Assembly (NCBI GenBank): GCA_020831885.1
Contig: JAFIFU010000004.1
Span: 62,001 to 126,000, forward strand
Origin: Ectothiorhodospiraceae bacterium
Lineage (GTDB): Bacteria; Pseudomonadota; Gammaproteobacteria; Nitrococcales; Aquisalimonadaceae
Direction: 5' to 3'
DNA length: 64,000 bases
Position numbers and translations under genes: made by a program. The notes beneath the pieces are model-generated. The model did no database searches. It saw only the letters and a list, made by a program, of their open reading frames with translations, and was not told the DNA's origin. Positions 8,249 to 15,885 of this stretch are shown one piece after another; within the stretch, counting starts at the first letter, position 1, and each line of letters opens with the position of its first letter.

Positions 8249-9097
8249 GTGCAGACCTGGCTATTCGTCCCCGGCAACCAGCCTCACCGGATCCGCAAGG
8301 CGTTCGGCACCGATGCGGACCGCGTCATCGTGGACTGGGAGGACGCCGTTGCCCCGGAACACAAGGGCACGGCCCGTAACAGCACCGCGGAGGCATTACA
8401 GGCCCTGGGTTCTCCGGAACGCGTCGTGATCCGCATCAACCCGCCGGCCACGGAAGACCATGCCCTGGACCTGGACGCGGTGGCACGGATCCGCCCGGGG
8501 GCGGTCATGGTGGCGAAAACGGAACACCCGGACACCGCCGCGCAGGTTGCCGCGCAGGGTCTGCGTTGCATTCCGCTGATCGAATCCGCGCTGGGCGTGG
8601 AGCAGGCCTTCGCCATTGCCTCGGTGGGCGGCGTGGACGGTGTGGCCTTCGGCTGCGTGGACTACCTGGCGGACATCCACGCCGCCCACAGCCGCGACGC
8701 ACTGCAATTCGCCCGCGGACGGCTGGTGAACGCCGCCCGGGCCGCCGGGCTGGAACATGTGCTGGACGGCCCCGCCATCGACCTGGAGGACCAGACCGCC
8801 CTGGCAGAGGACGCACTGCTGGCCCGGGCCCTGGGCTTCAGCGGCAAACTGGCCATCCACCCGAAACAGATCACCGCGCTGCGGCAGCTCTTCCGCCCCT
8901 CCGACGCGGACGTGGCACGGGCCCGGGAGATCATCCGCGTGTACCGGGAGGGCCTGCGCCAGGGCAAGGGCGCCATTCGCCACGGCGAGCTGATGATCGA
9001 CGGCGCCGTGGCCAAGCAGGCGCAGCGCACGCTGGCCGCCGCCGGGCTTGCCGAACCGGCACAGGACGAAACGACCCATCAGACGGGATGTGAGTGA
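8249..9097 (+). CDS. ccl: CitE-like CoA-ester lyase, probable citramalyl-CoA lyase
   Basis: Cytosolic aldolase of the HpcH/HpaI-CitE family. By context it probably splits (S)-citramalyl-CoA into acetyl-CoA and pyruvate. It starts with GTG at 8249, seven bases after GAAGGAG. The 282 residues show the CitE pattern: TWLFVPGNQPHRIRKA, VIVDWEDAV (acidic metal-binding residues), RINPP, MVAKTE, IPLIESALGV (the ESA glutamate) and FGCVDYLADI, then GKLAIHPKQI. CitE-like lyases also act on malyl- and methylmalyl-CoA, so specificity rests on the neighbours (itaconyl-CoA hydratase-like, CoA-transferase, MmgE/PrpD), the same set as P. aeruginosa PA0878-PA0883. The next gene begins one base after its stop. 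Confidence 0.85.
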   Translation: MQTWLFVPGNQPHRIRKAFGTDADRVIVDWEDAVAPEHKGTARNSTAEALQALGSPERVVIRINPPATEDHALDLDAVARIRPGAVMVAKTEHPDTAAQVAAQGLRCIPLIESALGVEQAFAIASVGGVDGVAFGCVDYLADIHAAHSRDALQFARGRLVNAARAAGLEHVLDGPAIDLEDQTALAEDALLARALGFSGKLAIHPKQITALRQLFRPSDADVARAREIIRVYREGLRQGKGAIRHGELMIDGAVAKQAQRTLAAAGLAEPAQDETTHQTGCE

Positions 9098-9098
9098 C

Positions 9099-9950
9099 AT
9101 GAGCCAAACCGATGCCCGCCTGCAGGACTGGATCGGCCGCACCCGGGAACTGCACGACACACTGACACCGGTGCCGGCAAAGGCCATGGCCGCCACCCTG
9201 GACCTGATGCCCCTGGAAAAACGCGGGGCACTGCCGCCGCTGTGGCACTGGCTCTATTTCCTGCCCACCGCGCCCACCGCGGAACTGGGGGACGACGGAC
9301 ACCCCGCCAAGGGCGGTTTCCTGCCGCCGGTGCCGCTACCCCGCCGCATGTGGGCCGGCACCCGGGCCCGTTTCCACCAGCCGCTGCATCTGGAGGACCC
9401 GGTGCGCTGCACCTCCCGCATCGCCGACGTGGTGAGCAAGGAGGGCCGCAGCGGCGCACTGGTGATAGTCACCGTGGTGCATGAAATCCACGGCCCCCAG
9501 GGGCTGGCCATCACCGAGGAACAGGACCTGGTGTACCGGGAGGAGCCGAGGCCCGGCGCGAAACCGGTTCCGCCGGTTCCCGCCCCGGCGGAGCCCCAGT
9601 GGTCCCACGGGACAAGCGCCGGCCCCGTGCTCCTGTTCCGGTACTCCGCGCTCACCTTCAACGGTCACCGCATCCATTACGACCACCCCTATGCCACAGA
9701 GGTGGAGGGCTACCCGGGGCTGGTGGTACACGGCCCCCTGGTGCTGACCCTGCTGGTGGAGACGCTGCGCCAGGAGCACCCGGATGCCCGCATCCAGGGC
9801 CTGAGCATGCGCGCCCTGCGGCCGCTGTTCCACAACCGCCCGTTCCGCCTGCAGGGTTGCCTGTCAGAAGACGGCAGCCGGGCCACACTCTGGAGTCTGG
9901 ACGAGCACCACGCCGTGACCATGCAGGTGGATGTCACCCTGGCGCGATAA
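9099..9950 (+). CDS. ich: FAS1-like/MaoC dehydratase, probable itaconyl-CoA hydratase
   Basis: Hotdog-fold hydratase expected to add water to itaconyl-CoA, giving citramalyl-CoA for the preceding lyase. The start at 9099 (MSQTDARLQ) follows the lyase stop by one base; the longer track ORF overlaps that gene. The 283 residues carry an N-terminal FAS1-like dehydratase half (LPPLWHWLYFLPTAP, LPRRMWAGTRARFHQPL, EQDLVYRE) and a C-terminal MaoC half with the catalytic region FRYSALTFNGHRIHYDHPYA, which includes the D-x(4)-H-like element, then VVHGPLVLTLL. Mesaconyl-C4-CoA hydratase shares this architecture and is the main alternative. Operon context favours itaconyl-CoA. Confidence 0.82.
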   Translation: MSQTDARLQDWIGRTRELHDTLTPVPAKAMAATLDLMPLEKRGALPPLWHWLYFLPTAPTAELGDDGHPAKGGFLPPVPLPRRMWAGTRARFHQPLHLEDPVRCTSRIADVVSKEGRSGALVIVTVVHEIHGPQGLAITEEQDLVYREEPRPGAKPVPPVPAPAEPQWSHGTSAGPVLLFRYSALTFNGHRIHYDHPYATEVEGYPGLVVHGPLVLTLLVETLRQEHPDARIQGLSMRALRPLFHNRPFRLQGCLSEDGSRATLWSLDEHHAVTMQVDVTLAR

Positions 9951-9998
9951 CCCCCACACCGCGCCGGCCACCGGCGGCGCCGACGGAGGATTTGATTG

Positions 9999-11159
9999 AT
10001 GCAGCCCAAACCCGATCAGTACCAGGAACTGCGCGACGCGCTGCGCGACCTGTGCAAGCAATTCCCGGACGAATACCACCGCCGCGTGGACGAAGGCAGC
10101 GGCTTTCCGGAGGAGTTCATCGACAGCCTGACCGAGGCCGGCTGGCTGGCGGCCATGATCCCGCAGGAGTTCGGCGGCTCGGGCCTGGGCCTGGCGGAAG
10201 CCTCGGTGATCATGGAAGAGATCAACCGCAACGGTGGCAACGCCGGCCACTGCCACGGCCAGATGTACAACATGGGCACGCTCCTGCGGCACGGCTCGGA
10301 TGAACAGAAACGGCAATACCTGCCGAAGATCGCCAGCGGCGAGCTGCGCCTGCAGTCCATGGGCGTGACCGAACCCACCACCGGCACCGACACCACCAAA
10401 ATCAAGACCGTGGCCGTGAAAAAGGGTGACCGTTACGTGGTGAACGGCCAGAAGGTGTGGATCTCCCGCATCCAGCATTCCGACCTGATGATCCTGCTGG
10501 CCCGCACCACCCCGCTGGCCGAGGTGAAGCGCAAGTCCGAGGGCATGTCCATTTTCCTGGTGGATCTGCACCAGGCCATCGGCAACGGCATGACCGTGAA
10601 GCCCATCAAGAACATGGTCAACCATGAGACCAACGAGCTGTTCTTCGATGAACTGGAGATCCCCGAGGAAAACCGGATCGGCGAGGAAGGCAAGGGCTTC
10701 AAGTACATCCTGGACGGGCTCAACGCCGAGCGCACGCTGATTGCCGCCGAATGCATCGGTGACGCCTGGTGGTTCCTGAACAAGGTGGTGGATTACTCCA
10801 GCAACCGCGTGGTGTTCGGCCGGCCCATCGCCCAGAACCAGGGCGTGCAGTTCCCCATCGCGCGCAGCTACGTGAACTCCGAGGCCGCCAACCTCATGCG
10901 CTTCCGCGCCTGTGAGCTGTACGACGCCCACCAGCCCTGCGGCGCCGAGGCCAACATGGCCAAGCTGCTGGCGGCGGATGCCTCCTGGGAGGCGGCCAAC
11001 GTCTGCCTGCAGTACCATGGCGGATTCGGCTTCGCCCACGAGTACGATGTGGAGCGCAAGTTCCGCGAAACCCGCCTCTACCAGGTGGCGCCGATCTCCA
11101 CCAACCTGATTCTCTCCTACGTGGCCGAGCACGTGCTGGGCCTGCCACGGTCCTTCTGA
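9999..11159 (+). CDS. Acyl-CoA dehydrogenase of the itaconate-type operon
   Basis: FAD-dependent alpha,beta-dehydrogenase of acyl-CoA thioesters, 386 residues. The ATG at 9999 is chosen over the TTG one codon earlier because GGAGGA lies eight bases before it. Signature regions: the N-terminal helical domain (GWLAAMIPQEFGGSGLGL), the beta-domain FAD contact (MGVTEPTTGTDTTKI, YVVNGQKVWISR) and the C-terminal helices (GRPIAQNQGVQFPIA, VCLQYHGGFGFAHEYDVER). The common C-terminal catalytic YEGT motif is not seen; that place reads FRETRLYQVAP, so the base may lie elsewhere, as in the isovaleryl-CoA class. An acyl-CoA dehydrogenase is also part of the P. aeruginosa itaconate operon, where its substrate is unclear. 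Confidence 0.85.
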   Translation: MQPKPDQYQELRDALRDLCKQFPDEYHRRVDEGSGFPEEFIDSLTEAGWLAAMIPQEFGGSGLGLAEASVIMEEINRNGGNAGHCHGQMYNMGTLLRHGSDEQKRQYLPKIASGELRLQSMGVTEPTTGTDTTKIKTVAVKKGDRYVVNGQKVWISRIQHSDLMILLARTTPLAEVKRKSEGMSIFLVDLHQAIGNGMTVKPIKNMVNHETNELFFDELEIPEENRIGEEGKGFKYILDGLNAERTLIAAECIGDAWWFLNKVVDYSSNRVVFGRPIAQNQGVQFPIARSYVNSEAANLMRFRACELYDAHQPCGAEANMAKLLAADASWEAANVCLQYHGGFGFAHEYDVERKFRETRLYQVAPISTNLILSYVAEHVLGLPRSF

Positions 11160-11168
11160 GGAGGCGTC

Positions 11169-12347
11169 ATGCGACCACTGGACGGCGTCACCGTCATCAC
11201 CCTGGAACACGCCATTGCAGCCCCGTTCTGCACCCGCCAACTGGCGGATCTCGGCGCCCGGGTGATCAAGATCGAGCGGCCGGGCGTGGGTGATTTCGCC
11301 CGCAACTATGATCAGCGGGTGCGCGGCCTGGCCTCGCACTTCGTCTGGACCAACCGCTCCAAGGAAAGCGTCACCCTGGATGTGAAACACCCCCGGGGCG
11401 GGGACGTGCTCCAGCGCCTGCTGGACCAGGCCGATGTGCTGGTGCAGAACCTGGCGCCGGGGGCCGCCGCGCGCCTGGGCCTGTCCTACGATGCCCTGAA
11501 GGAGAGCCACCCGGGCCTGATCGTGTGCGACATCTCCGGCTACGGCCAGGACGGCCCCTACCGGGACAAGAAGGCCTACGATCTGCTCATCCAGAGCGAA
11601 TCCGGTTTCCTGTCCATCACCGGCACCGAGGACGAACCGTCCAAGGCCGGCTGCTCCATCGCCGACATCTCCGCCGGCATGTACGCATTCAGCAATATCC
11701 TGGCGGCCCTGCTCCAGCGCGGGCAGACCGGCAAGGGCAGCCACATCGAGATCTCCATGCTGGAATCCATGGTGGAGTGGATGGGCTATCCGCTGTATTA
11801 CGCCTTTGACGGCGCCCCGCCGCCGCCGCGCACCGGCGCCGCCCACGCCACCATCTACCCCTACGGCCCCTTCCCCACCGGCGACCAGCGCTCCGTGATG
11901 CTGGGTATCCAGAACGAACGGGAGTGGAAGGCCTTCTGCGAGCGGGTCCTGCAGCGCCCGGAGTTGGCCGGGGACGAACGCTTCGGCTCCAACGCGGCGC
12001 GGGTGGCGAACCGGCACGAGCTGCGTGGCGTCATCTGCCAGGTGTTCTCGGGACTCGGTGCGGAGCAGGTCCTGGAACGGCTCGACGCGGCGCAGATCGC
12101 CAACGCCAATGTGAACACCATTCCGGATGTCTGGAACCACGCCCAGCTCCAGGCGCGCAGCCGCTGGGTGGAGATCGACACCCCGGCAGGCCAGGTACCC
12201 GCCCTGCTGCCGCCGGGCGCCCCCGCCGCCTTCGACGCGCGCATGGACGCCGTGCCGGATCTGGGCCAGCACACGGACACCGTGCTGCGGGAGCTGGGCT
12301 TCGCCGACGACGCAATCCACAGCTTGCACCAGGACGGCGTCGTCTGA
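11169..12347 (+). CDS. ict: Family III CoA-transferase, probable itaconate CoA-transferase
   Basis: CaiB/BaiF-type enzyme that moves CoA between carboxylic acids, probably from succinyl-CoA to itaconate, the first step of the pathway. 392 residues, normal for the family. Recognised parts: the N-terminal Rossmann segment (PLDGVTVITLEHAIAAPFCTRQLADLGARVIKIER), VQNLAPGAAARLGL, DISGYGQDGPYRDKKAYDLL containing the conserved catalytic aspartate, and GCSIADISAGMYAFSNIL. It starts nine bases after the dehydrogenase stop with GAGGAGGC nearby. Its assignment as Ict comes from grouping with a CitE lyase, a MaoC hydratase and an MmgE/PrpD protein; succinyl-CoA:mesaconate transferases are close relatives. 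Confidence 0.8.
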   Translation: MRPLDGVTVITLEHAIAAPFCTRQLADLGARVIKIERPGVGDFARNYDQRVRGLASHFVWTNRSKESVTLDVKHPRGGDVLQRLLDQADVLVQNLAPGAAARLGLSYDALKESHPGLIVCDISGYGQDGPYRDKKAYDLLIQSESGFLSITGTEDEPSKAGCSIADISAGMYAFSNILAALLQRGQTGKGSHIEISMLESMVEWMGYPLYYAFDGAPPPPRTGAAHATIYPYGPFPTGDQRSVMLGIQNEREWKAFCERVLQRPELAGDERFGSNAARVANRHELRGVICQVFSGLGAEQVLERLDAAQIANANVNTIPDVWNHAQLQARSRWVEIDTPAGQVPALLPPGAPAAFDARMDAVPDLGQHTDTVLRELGFADDAIHSLHQDGVV

Positions 12348-12373
12348 CGGCGCCCCGGGGGAGGAGATCCAAC

Positions 12374-13732
12374 ATGAGCGAACACCCGAGCAGGGATCTG
12401 GCCCGCTTTGCGGCGGAACTGACCTTGGAGCAGATCCCCGGTCCGGTGCTGGACCGGGCGGAGGATCTGTTCCTGGACTGGCTGGGCTCCGCCCTGGCCG
12501 GCAAGGGCGCCCGCCCGGTGGAGATCATCGAGCGCTACGCCCGGACCATGGGGCCGGCCGGGGGCGAAGCGGAGGTGTTGATCAGCCGCCGCCGCACCTC
12601 GCCGCTGTTCGCCGCCCTGGTCAACGGCGCCGCCTCCCATTTCGCGGAACAGGACGATGTACACAACGGCTCGGTGTTCCATCCCGCCGCCGTGGTGTTC
12701 CCGCCGGCGCTGGCCGTGGCCCAGACCCTGGGCCGCAGCGGCGACGAGCTGCTGGTGGCCGCGGTGGCGGGTTACGAGGCCGGCATCCGTGTCGGTGAGT
12801 TCCTGGGCCGCTCCCATTACCGGGTGTTCCACACCACGGGCACCGCGGGCACCGTGGCGGCCGCCGTGGCCGTGGGCCGGCTGCTGAACCTCACCCCGGA
12901 GCAGATGCTGCACGCCGTGGGTTCCGCCGGCACCCAGGCCGCCGGGCTCTGGGAATTCCTGCGGGACGGCGCCGATTCCAAGCAACTGCATACCGGCAAG
13001 GCGGCGGCGGACGGCCTCACCGCCGCCTACCTGGCCCAGGACGGTTTCACCGGCGCAAGCCACATTCTGGAGGGCCCCCAGGGCATGGCCGCGGGCATGT
13101 CCTCCGATGCGGATCCGGCACGGCTCACCGACCGCCTGGGCAGCCGCTGGGCCACGGCGGAGACCTCATTCAAGTTCCACGCCTCCTGCCGGCATACCCA
13201 TCCGGCGGCGGATGCGCTGCTGAAGCTGGTGGAGGAGCACGATCTGAGCCCGGATGACATCACCCGGGTCACCGCCCACGTCCACCAGGCCGCCATCGAC
13301 GTGCTGGGGCCGGTGGTGGTGCCCACCACGGTGCACCAGGGCAAATTCTCCATGGGCACCACACTGGGCCTGATCGCCGTTCACCGCCGCGCCGGCGTAC
13401 AGGAATTCGAGCAGCACTTCCTGGCACCGGAGACCGCCGCTTTCCGCGACAAGGTGCGCATGGAGCTGGACGAGGAAGTGGATTCCGCCTACCCGCAGCG
13501 CTGGATCGGCAAGGTCAGCCTGGTGACCACGGACGGCCGCAGACTCCAGGCCCGGGTGGACGAGCCCAAGGGCGACCCCGGCAACACCCTGAGCCGGCCG
13601 GAACTGGAGGACAAGGCTCGGCGCCTGGCCGCCTTCAGCGGCGGCGCGACCCCGGAGGAAATGCAGACGCTGATCGACACGGTATGGGGTCTGCGCGGGC
13701 TGAAACCGGTATCCGGGCTGCTGACGAACTGA
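12374..13732 (+). CDS. MmgE/PrpD-family protein
   Basis: Member of the 2-methylcitrate dehydratase / cis-aconitate decarboxylase superfamily, 452 residues. The start at 12374 has GAGGAG eight bases upstream; the 602-residue track ORF is an out-of-place extension through ict. Typical elements are FLDWLGSALAGKG, RRTSPLFAALVNGAASHFAEQDDVHNGS (the conserved H-x-x-E-x-DD region), GYEAGIRVGEFLG, HTTGTAGTVAAA, QLHTGKAAADGLTAA and ASCRHTHPAADAL. Relatives include PrpD, IdsEpi and the fungal and animal cis-aconitate decarboxylase that makes itaconate. The bacterial member in itaconate operons has no settled reaction. It may interconvert C5/C6 acids upstream of the CoA pathway. Confidence 0.85.
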   Translation: MSEHPSRDLARFAAELTLEQIPGPVLDRAEDLFLDWLGSALAGKGARPVEIIERYARTMGPAGGEAEVLISRRRTSPLFAALVNGAASHFAEQDDVHNGSVFHPAAVVFPPALAVAQTLGRSGDELLVAAVAGYEAGIRVGEFLGRSHYRVFHTTGTAGTVAAAVAVGRLLNLTPEQMLHAVGSAGTQAAGLWEFLRDGADSKQLHTGKAAADGLTAAYLAQDGFTGASHILEGPQGMAAGMSSDADPARLTDRLGSRWATAETSFKFHASCRHTHPAADALLKLVEEHDLSPDDITRVTAHVHQAAIDVLGPVVVPTTVHQGKFSMGTTLGLIAVHRRAGVQEFEQHFLAPETAAFRDKVRMELDEEVDSAYPQRWIGKVSLVTTDGRRLQARVDEPKGDPGNTLSRPELEDKARRLAAFSGGATPEEMQTLIDTVWGLRGLKPVSGLLTN

Positions 13733-13766
13733 CACAGGCACGTTAATGACAACAGAGGTTCAACGC

Positions 13767-14687
13767 ATGAGCAACCAGCGGATGATGGAGGGCAAGGTGG
13801 TGATCGTGACCGGCGCCGGCGGCGGCATCGGACGCGACATCGCCCTGCAGATGGCCGGGAACGGCGCCCGCGTGGTGGTCAACGATATCGGCGCCAGCCT
13901 GTCCGGAGAAGGCGAGGATGTGGGCCCGGCACAGAAAGTGGTGGACGAGATCAAGGCGGCGGGCGGCGAGGCCGTGGCCAATACCGACAGCGTGGCCGAG
14001 GCGCCCAATGCCCGGAAAATCGTGGAAGCCGCGCTGGATCACTTCGGCCGCATCGATGCCGTGGTGAACAACGCCGGCATCCTGCGGGACCGCTTCTTCC
14101 ACAAGATGAGCGAACCGGAGTGGGATGCCGTGGTGAAAGTGCATCTGTACGGCAGTTACTACGTCAGCCGTGCCGCCGCGCCCCATTTCAAGGACCAGGG
14201 CTCCGGCGCCTTCGTGCACATGACCTCCACCTCCGGCCTGATCGGCAACTTCGGCCAAGCCAACTACTCCGCCGCCAAGCTGGGGTTGGTGGCCCTGTCC
14301 AAGTCCATCGCCCTGGACATGCAGCGCTTCGGTGTGCGCTCCAACTGCATCGCGCCCTTTGCCTGGAGCCGGATGATCAGTTCCATCCCCACCACCACCC
14401 CGGAGGAAGAGGCCCGGGTGAAGAAACTGCAGCAGATGACGCCGGCCAAGGTGGCGCCCATGGCCGTGTACCTGGCCAGCGACCGGGCGGCGGATGTGAA
14501 CGCGCAGATCTTCGCCGTGCGCAACAACGAGATCTTCCTGGTGAGCCAGCCGCGGCCCGTGCGCTCCGTCCACCGGGGCGAAGGCTGGACCCCGGAAAGC
14601 ATCGCCGAACACGCCATGCCGGCCCTCAAGGGGAGCTTCCACGAACTGGAGCGCTCCGGTGACGTGTTCACCTGGGATCCCATCTGA
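13767..14687 (+). CDS. Short-chain dehydrogenase, (3R)-hydroxyacyl-CoA dehydrogenase-like
   Basis: NAD(P)-dependent SDR enzyme, about 306 residues. I prefer the ATG at 13767 because AGAGG lies eight bases upstream; the ATG at 13746 is the alternative. It shows the Rossmann motif VTGAGGGIGRDIA, the NNAG motif (AVVNNAGILRDRFF) and the active site with Ser (HMTSTSGLIGNFGQ) followed by YSAAK. The long insert after the first strand (NDIGASLSGEGEDVGPAQKV) and the extended C-terminus are typical of the dehydrogenase part of peroxisomal multifunctional enzyme 2, which oxidises 3-hydroxyacyl-CoA. It is the last gene of the operon, closed by a strong hairpin. Confidence 0.86.
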   Translation: MSNQRMMEGKVVIVTGAGGGIGRDIALQMAGNGARVVVNDIGASLSGEGEDVGPAQKVVDEIKAAGGEAVANTDSVAEAPNARKIVEAALDHFGRIDAVVNNAGILRDRFFHKMSEPEWDAVVKVHLYGSYYVSRAAAPHFKDQGSGAFVHMTSTSGLIGNFGQANYSAAKLGLVALSKSIALDMQRFGVRSNCIAPFAWSRMISSIPTTTPEEEARVKKLQQMTPAKVAPMAVYLASDRAADVNAQIFAVRNNEIFLVSQPRPVRSVHRGEGWTPESIAEHAMPALKGSFHELERSGDVFTWDPI

Positions 14688-14706
14688 GCCCTTGCGCCCG
14701 GAACCC

Positions 14707-14732
14707 TGCCGCGGGGCCGCCGCCCCGCGGCA
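14707..14732. terminator. Bidirectional hairpin between convergent genes
   Basis: A perfect 11-base stem (TGCCGCGGGGC / GCCCCGCGGCA) with a four-base loop lies between the SDR stop and the regulator stop, touching the latter. No U-run follows on either strand, so termination would depend on stem stability or Rho. Its position between convergent genes supports a shared terminator. Confidence 0.6.
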
Positions 14733-15761
14733 TCACCCAGGCCCGGCGGATTCCAGCACCGTCTGCCGGTACTCTCCCGGGGCCAGGCCGGTCCACTTCT
14801 TGAACGCCCGGTGGAAGGTGCTGGGCTCGGAGAACCCGGTACGGTTCGCGATCTCCATCAGTGACAGATCCGGCCGCGCCAGCAGATCCACCGCCGCATC
14901 CCGCCGCACCTCGTCCTTGATCGTCTGGTAGCCTTCCCCCTCTTCCCGCAACCGGCGGCGCAGGGTCTGGGGCGTCATGCGCAAATCCTCCGCCACCTCC
15001 TCCAGGGACGGCAGCCGGCCGGCAAGATGGCGGCGCAGATAGCGCCGGATACGCTCGGTGATCCTGCCCTCGTCCCGGTACTTCACCAGCAGATTGGTGG
15101 GCGCGCGGCGCAGGAATCGCGCCAGGCTCTCCCGATCCTGCCGCACCGGGTGGTACAGCCACACGGCGTCGAAGCTCAGACCGGTGTGGGGAGCGCCATA
15201 CTCCACCGGTGCCTGGAACAGGCGGGAGGTCTCCGTGTACTCGGACGGCTCCGGCGCGCTGATCCGTACCCGGTTCACCGGCAACCGGCGCTCCACCAGC
15301 CAGCTCGCCAGACCGAAGGTGAAAAACAGCGCGGTCCGCTTGGCATAGTCACGCCGCGGGTTGATCGGCCGGCGGTCCAGCAGGCGGACATGCGCCGTAT
15401 CCCCCTGATGCACCAGCCGCATGACGAAGTCATCCAGCAACAGATGATAAAAGTGAAAACCGGTGCGGAGCGCCTCCCCCAGGGTCTGGCTGCGCACCAT
15501 CAGTTCCGTGCCCAGGGCGAAGGAGCCCAGGGGCAGCGGCCGCTGGCACAGGCCCCAGAGCTCGTCCCGGGTCACCCGCCGCAGCACCCGGACGAGCCGG
15601 GCGTACTGATGATGGGACACCCGGGAACGGCCCGAGTCCAGCAAGCCCGGCGAAATGCCCGCGCGGCGCAGCAACGGCTCCGGTGCATGCCCCTGGTGGA
15701 CAGCTCCCTGGAGAATGCTGCGGACCTGCACGATGGGAATGGTATGGCTTGCGGTTGTCAC
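14733..15761 (-). CDS. AraC-family transcriptional regulator, probably of proline catabolism
   Basis: DNA-binding activator of the OruR/ArgR-like AraC class, 342 residues, starting with GTG at 15761. The N-terminal 200 residues form an arabinose-binding-like sensor domain (LLRRAGISPGLLDSG, LGLCQ-like core, HFYHLLLDDF). The C-terminal 100 residues hold two helix-turn-helix units: LPSLEEVAEDLRMTPQTLRRRL and LSLMEIANRTGFSEPSTFHRAFKKWTG, the latter being the AraC signature. It is divergent from putA with 124 bases between starts, which suggests that it controls putA and perhaps putP in response to proline or a breakdown product. It could also act on more distant genes. Confidence 0.87.
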   Translation of the reverse strand: MTTASHTIPIVQVRSILQGAVHQGHAPEPLLRRAGISPGLLDSGRSRVSHHQYARLVRVLRRVTRDELWGLCQRPLPLGSFALGTELMVRSQTLGEALRTGFHFYHLLLDDFVMRLVHQGDTAHVRLLDRRPINPRRDYAKRTALFFTFGLASWLVERRLPVNRVRISAPEPSEYTETSRLFQAPVEYGAPHTGLSFDAVWLYHPVRQDRESLARFLRRAPTNLLVKYRDEGRITERIRRYLRRHLAGRLPSLEEVAEDLRMTPQTLRRRLREEGEGYQTIKDEVRRDAAVDLLARPDLSLMEIANRTGFSEPSTFHRAFKKWTGLAPGEYRQTVLESAGPG

Positions 15762-15885
15762 GGGATCGGCTGCGGCACCAGGTCCACCACGGAAACCCCC
15801 ATGATAACGCGTTCACGCCCGCAGCCGGAGACGCCGTGCACTACGCTCTTGGAAAGCGCTGAAGTATGCACGCAGGAGGCAGGCC

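Noticed and set aside
9864-12329. 821-residue minus-strand ORF
   Set aside because: Antisense shadow of acyl-CoA dehydrogenase and CoA-transferase genes; it is low-complexity, rich in Gly, His and Val, with no family motif.
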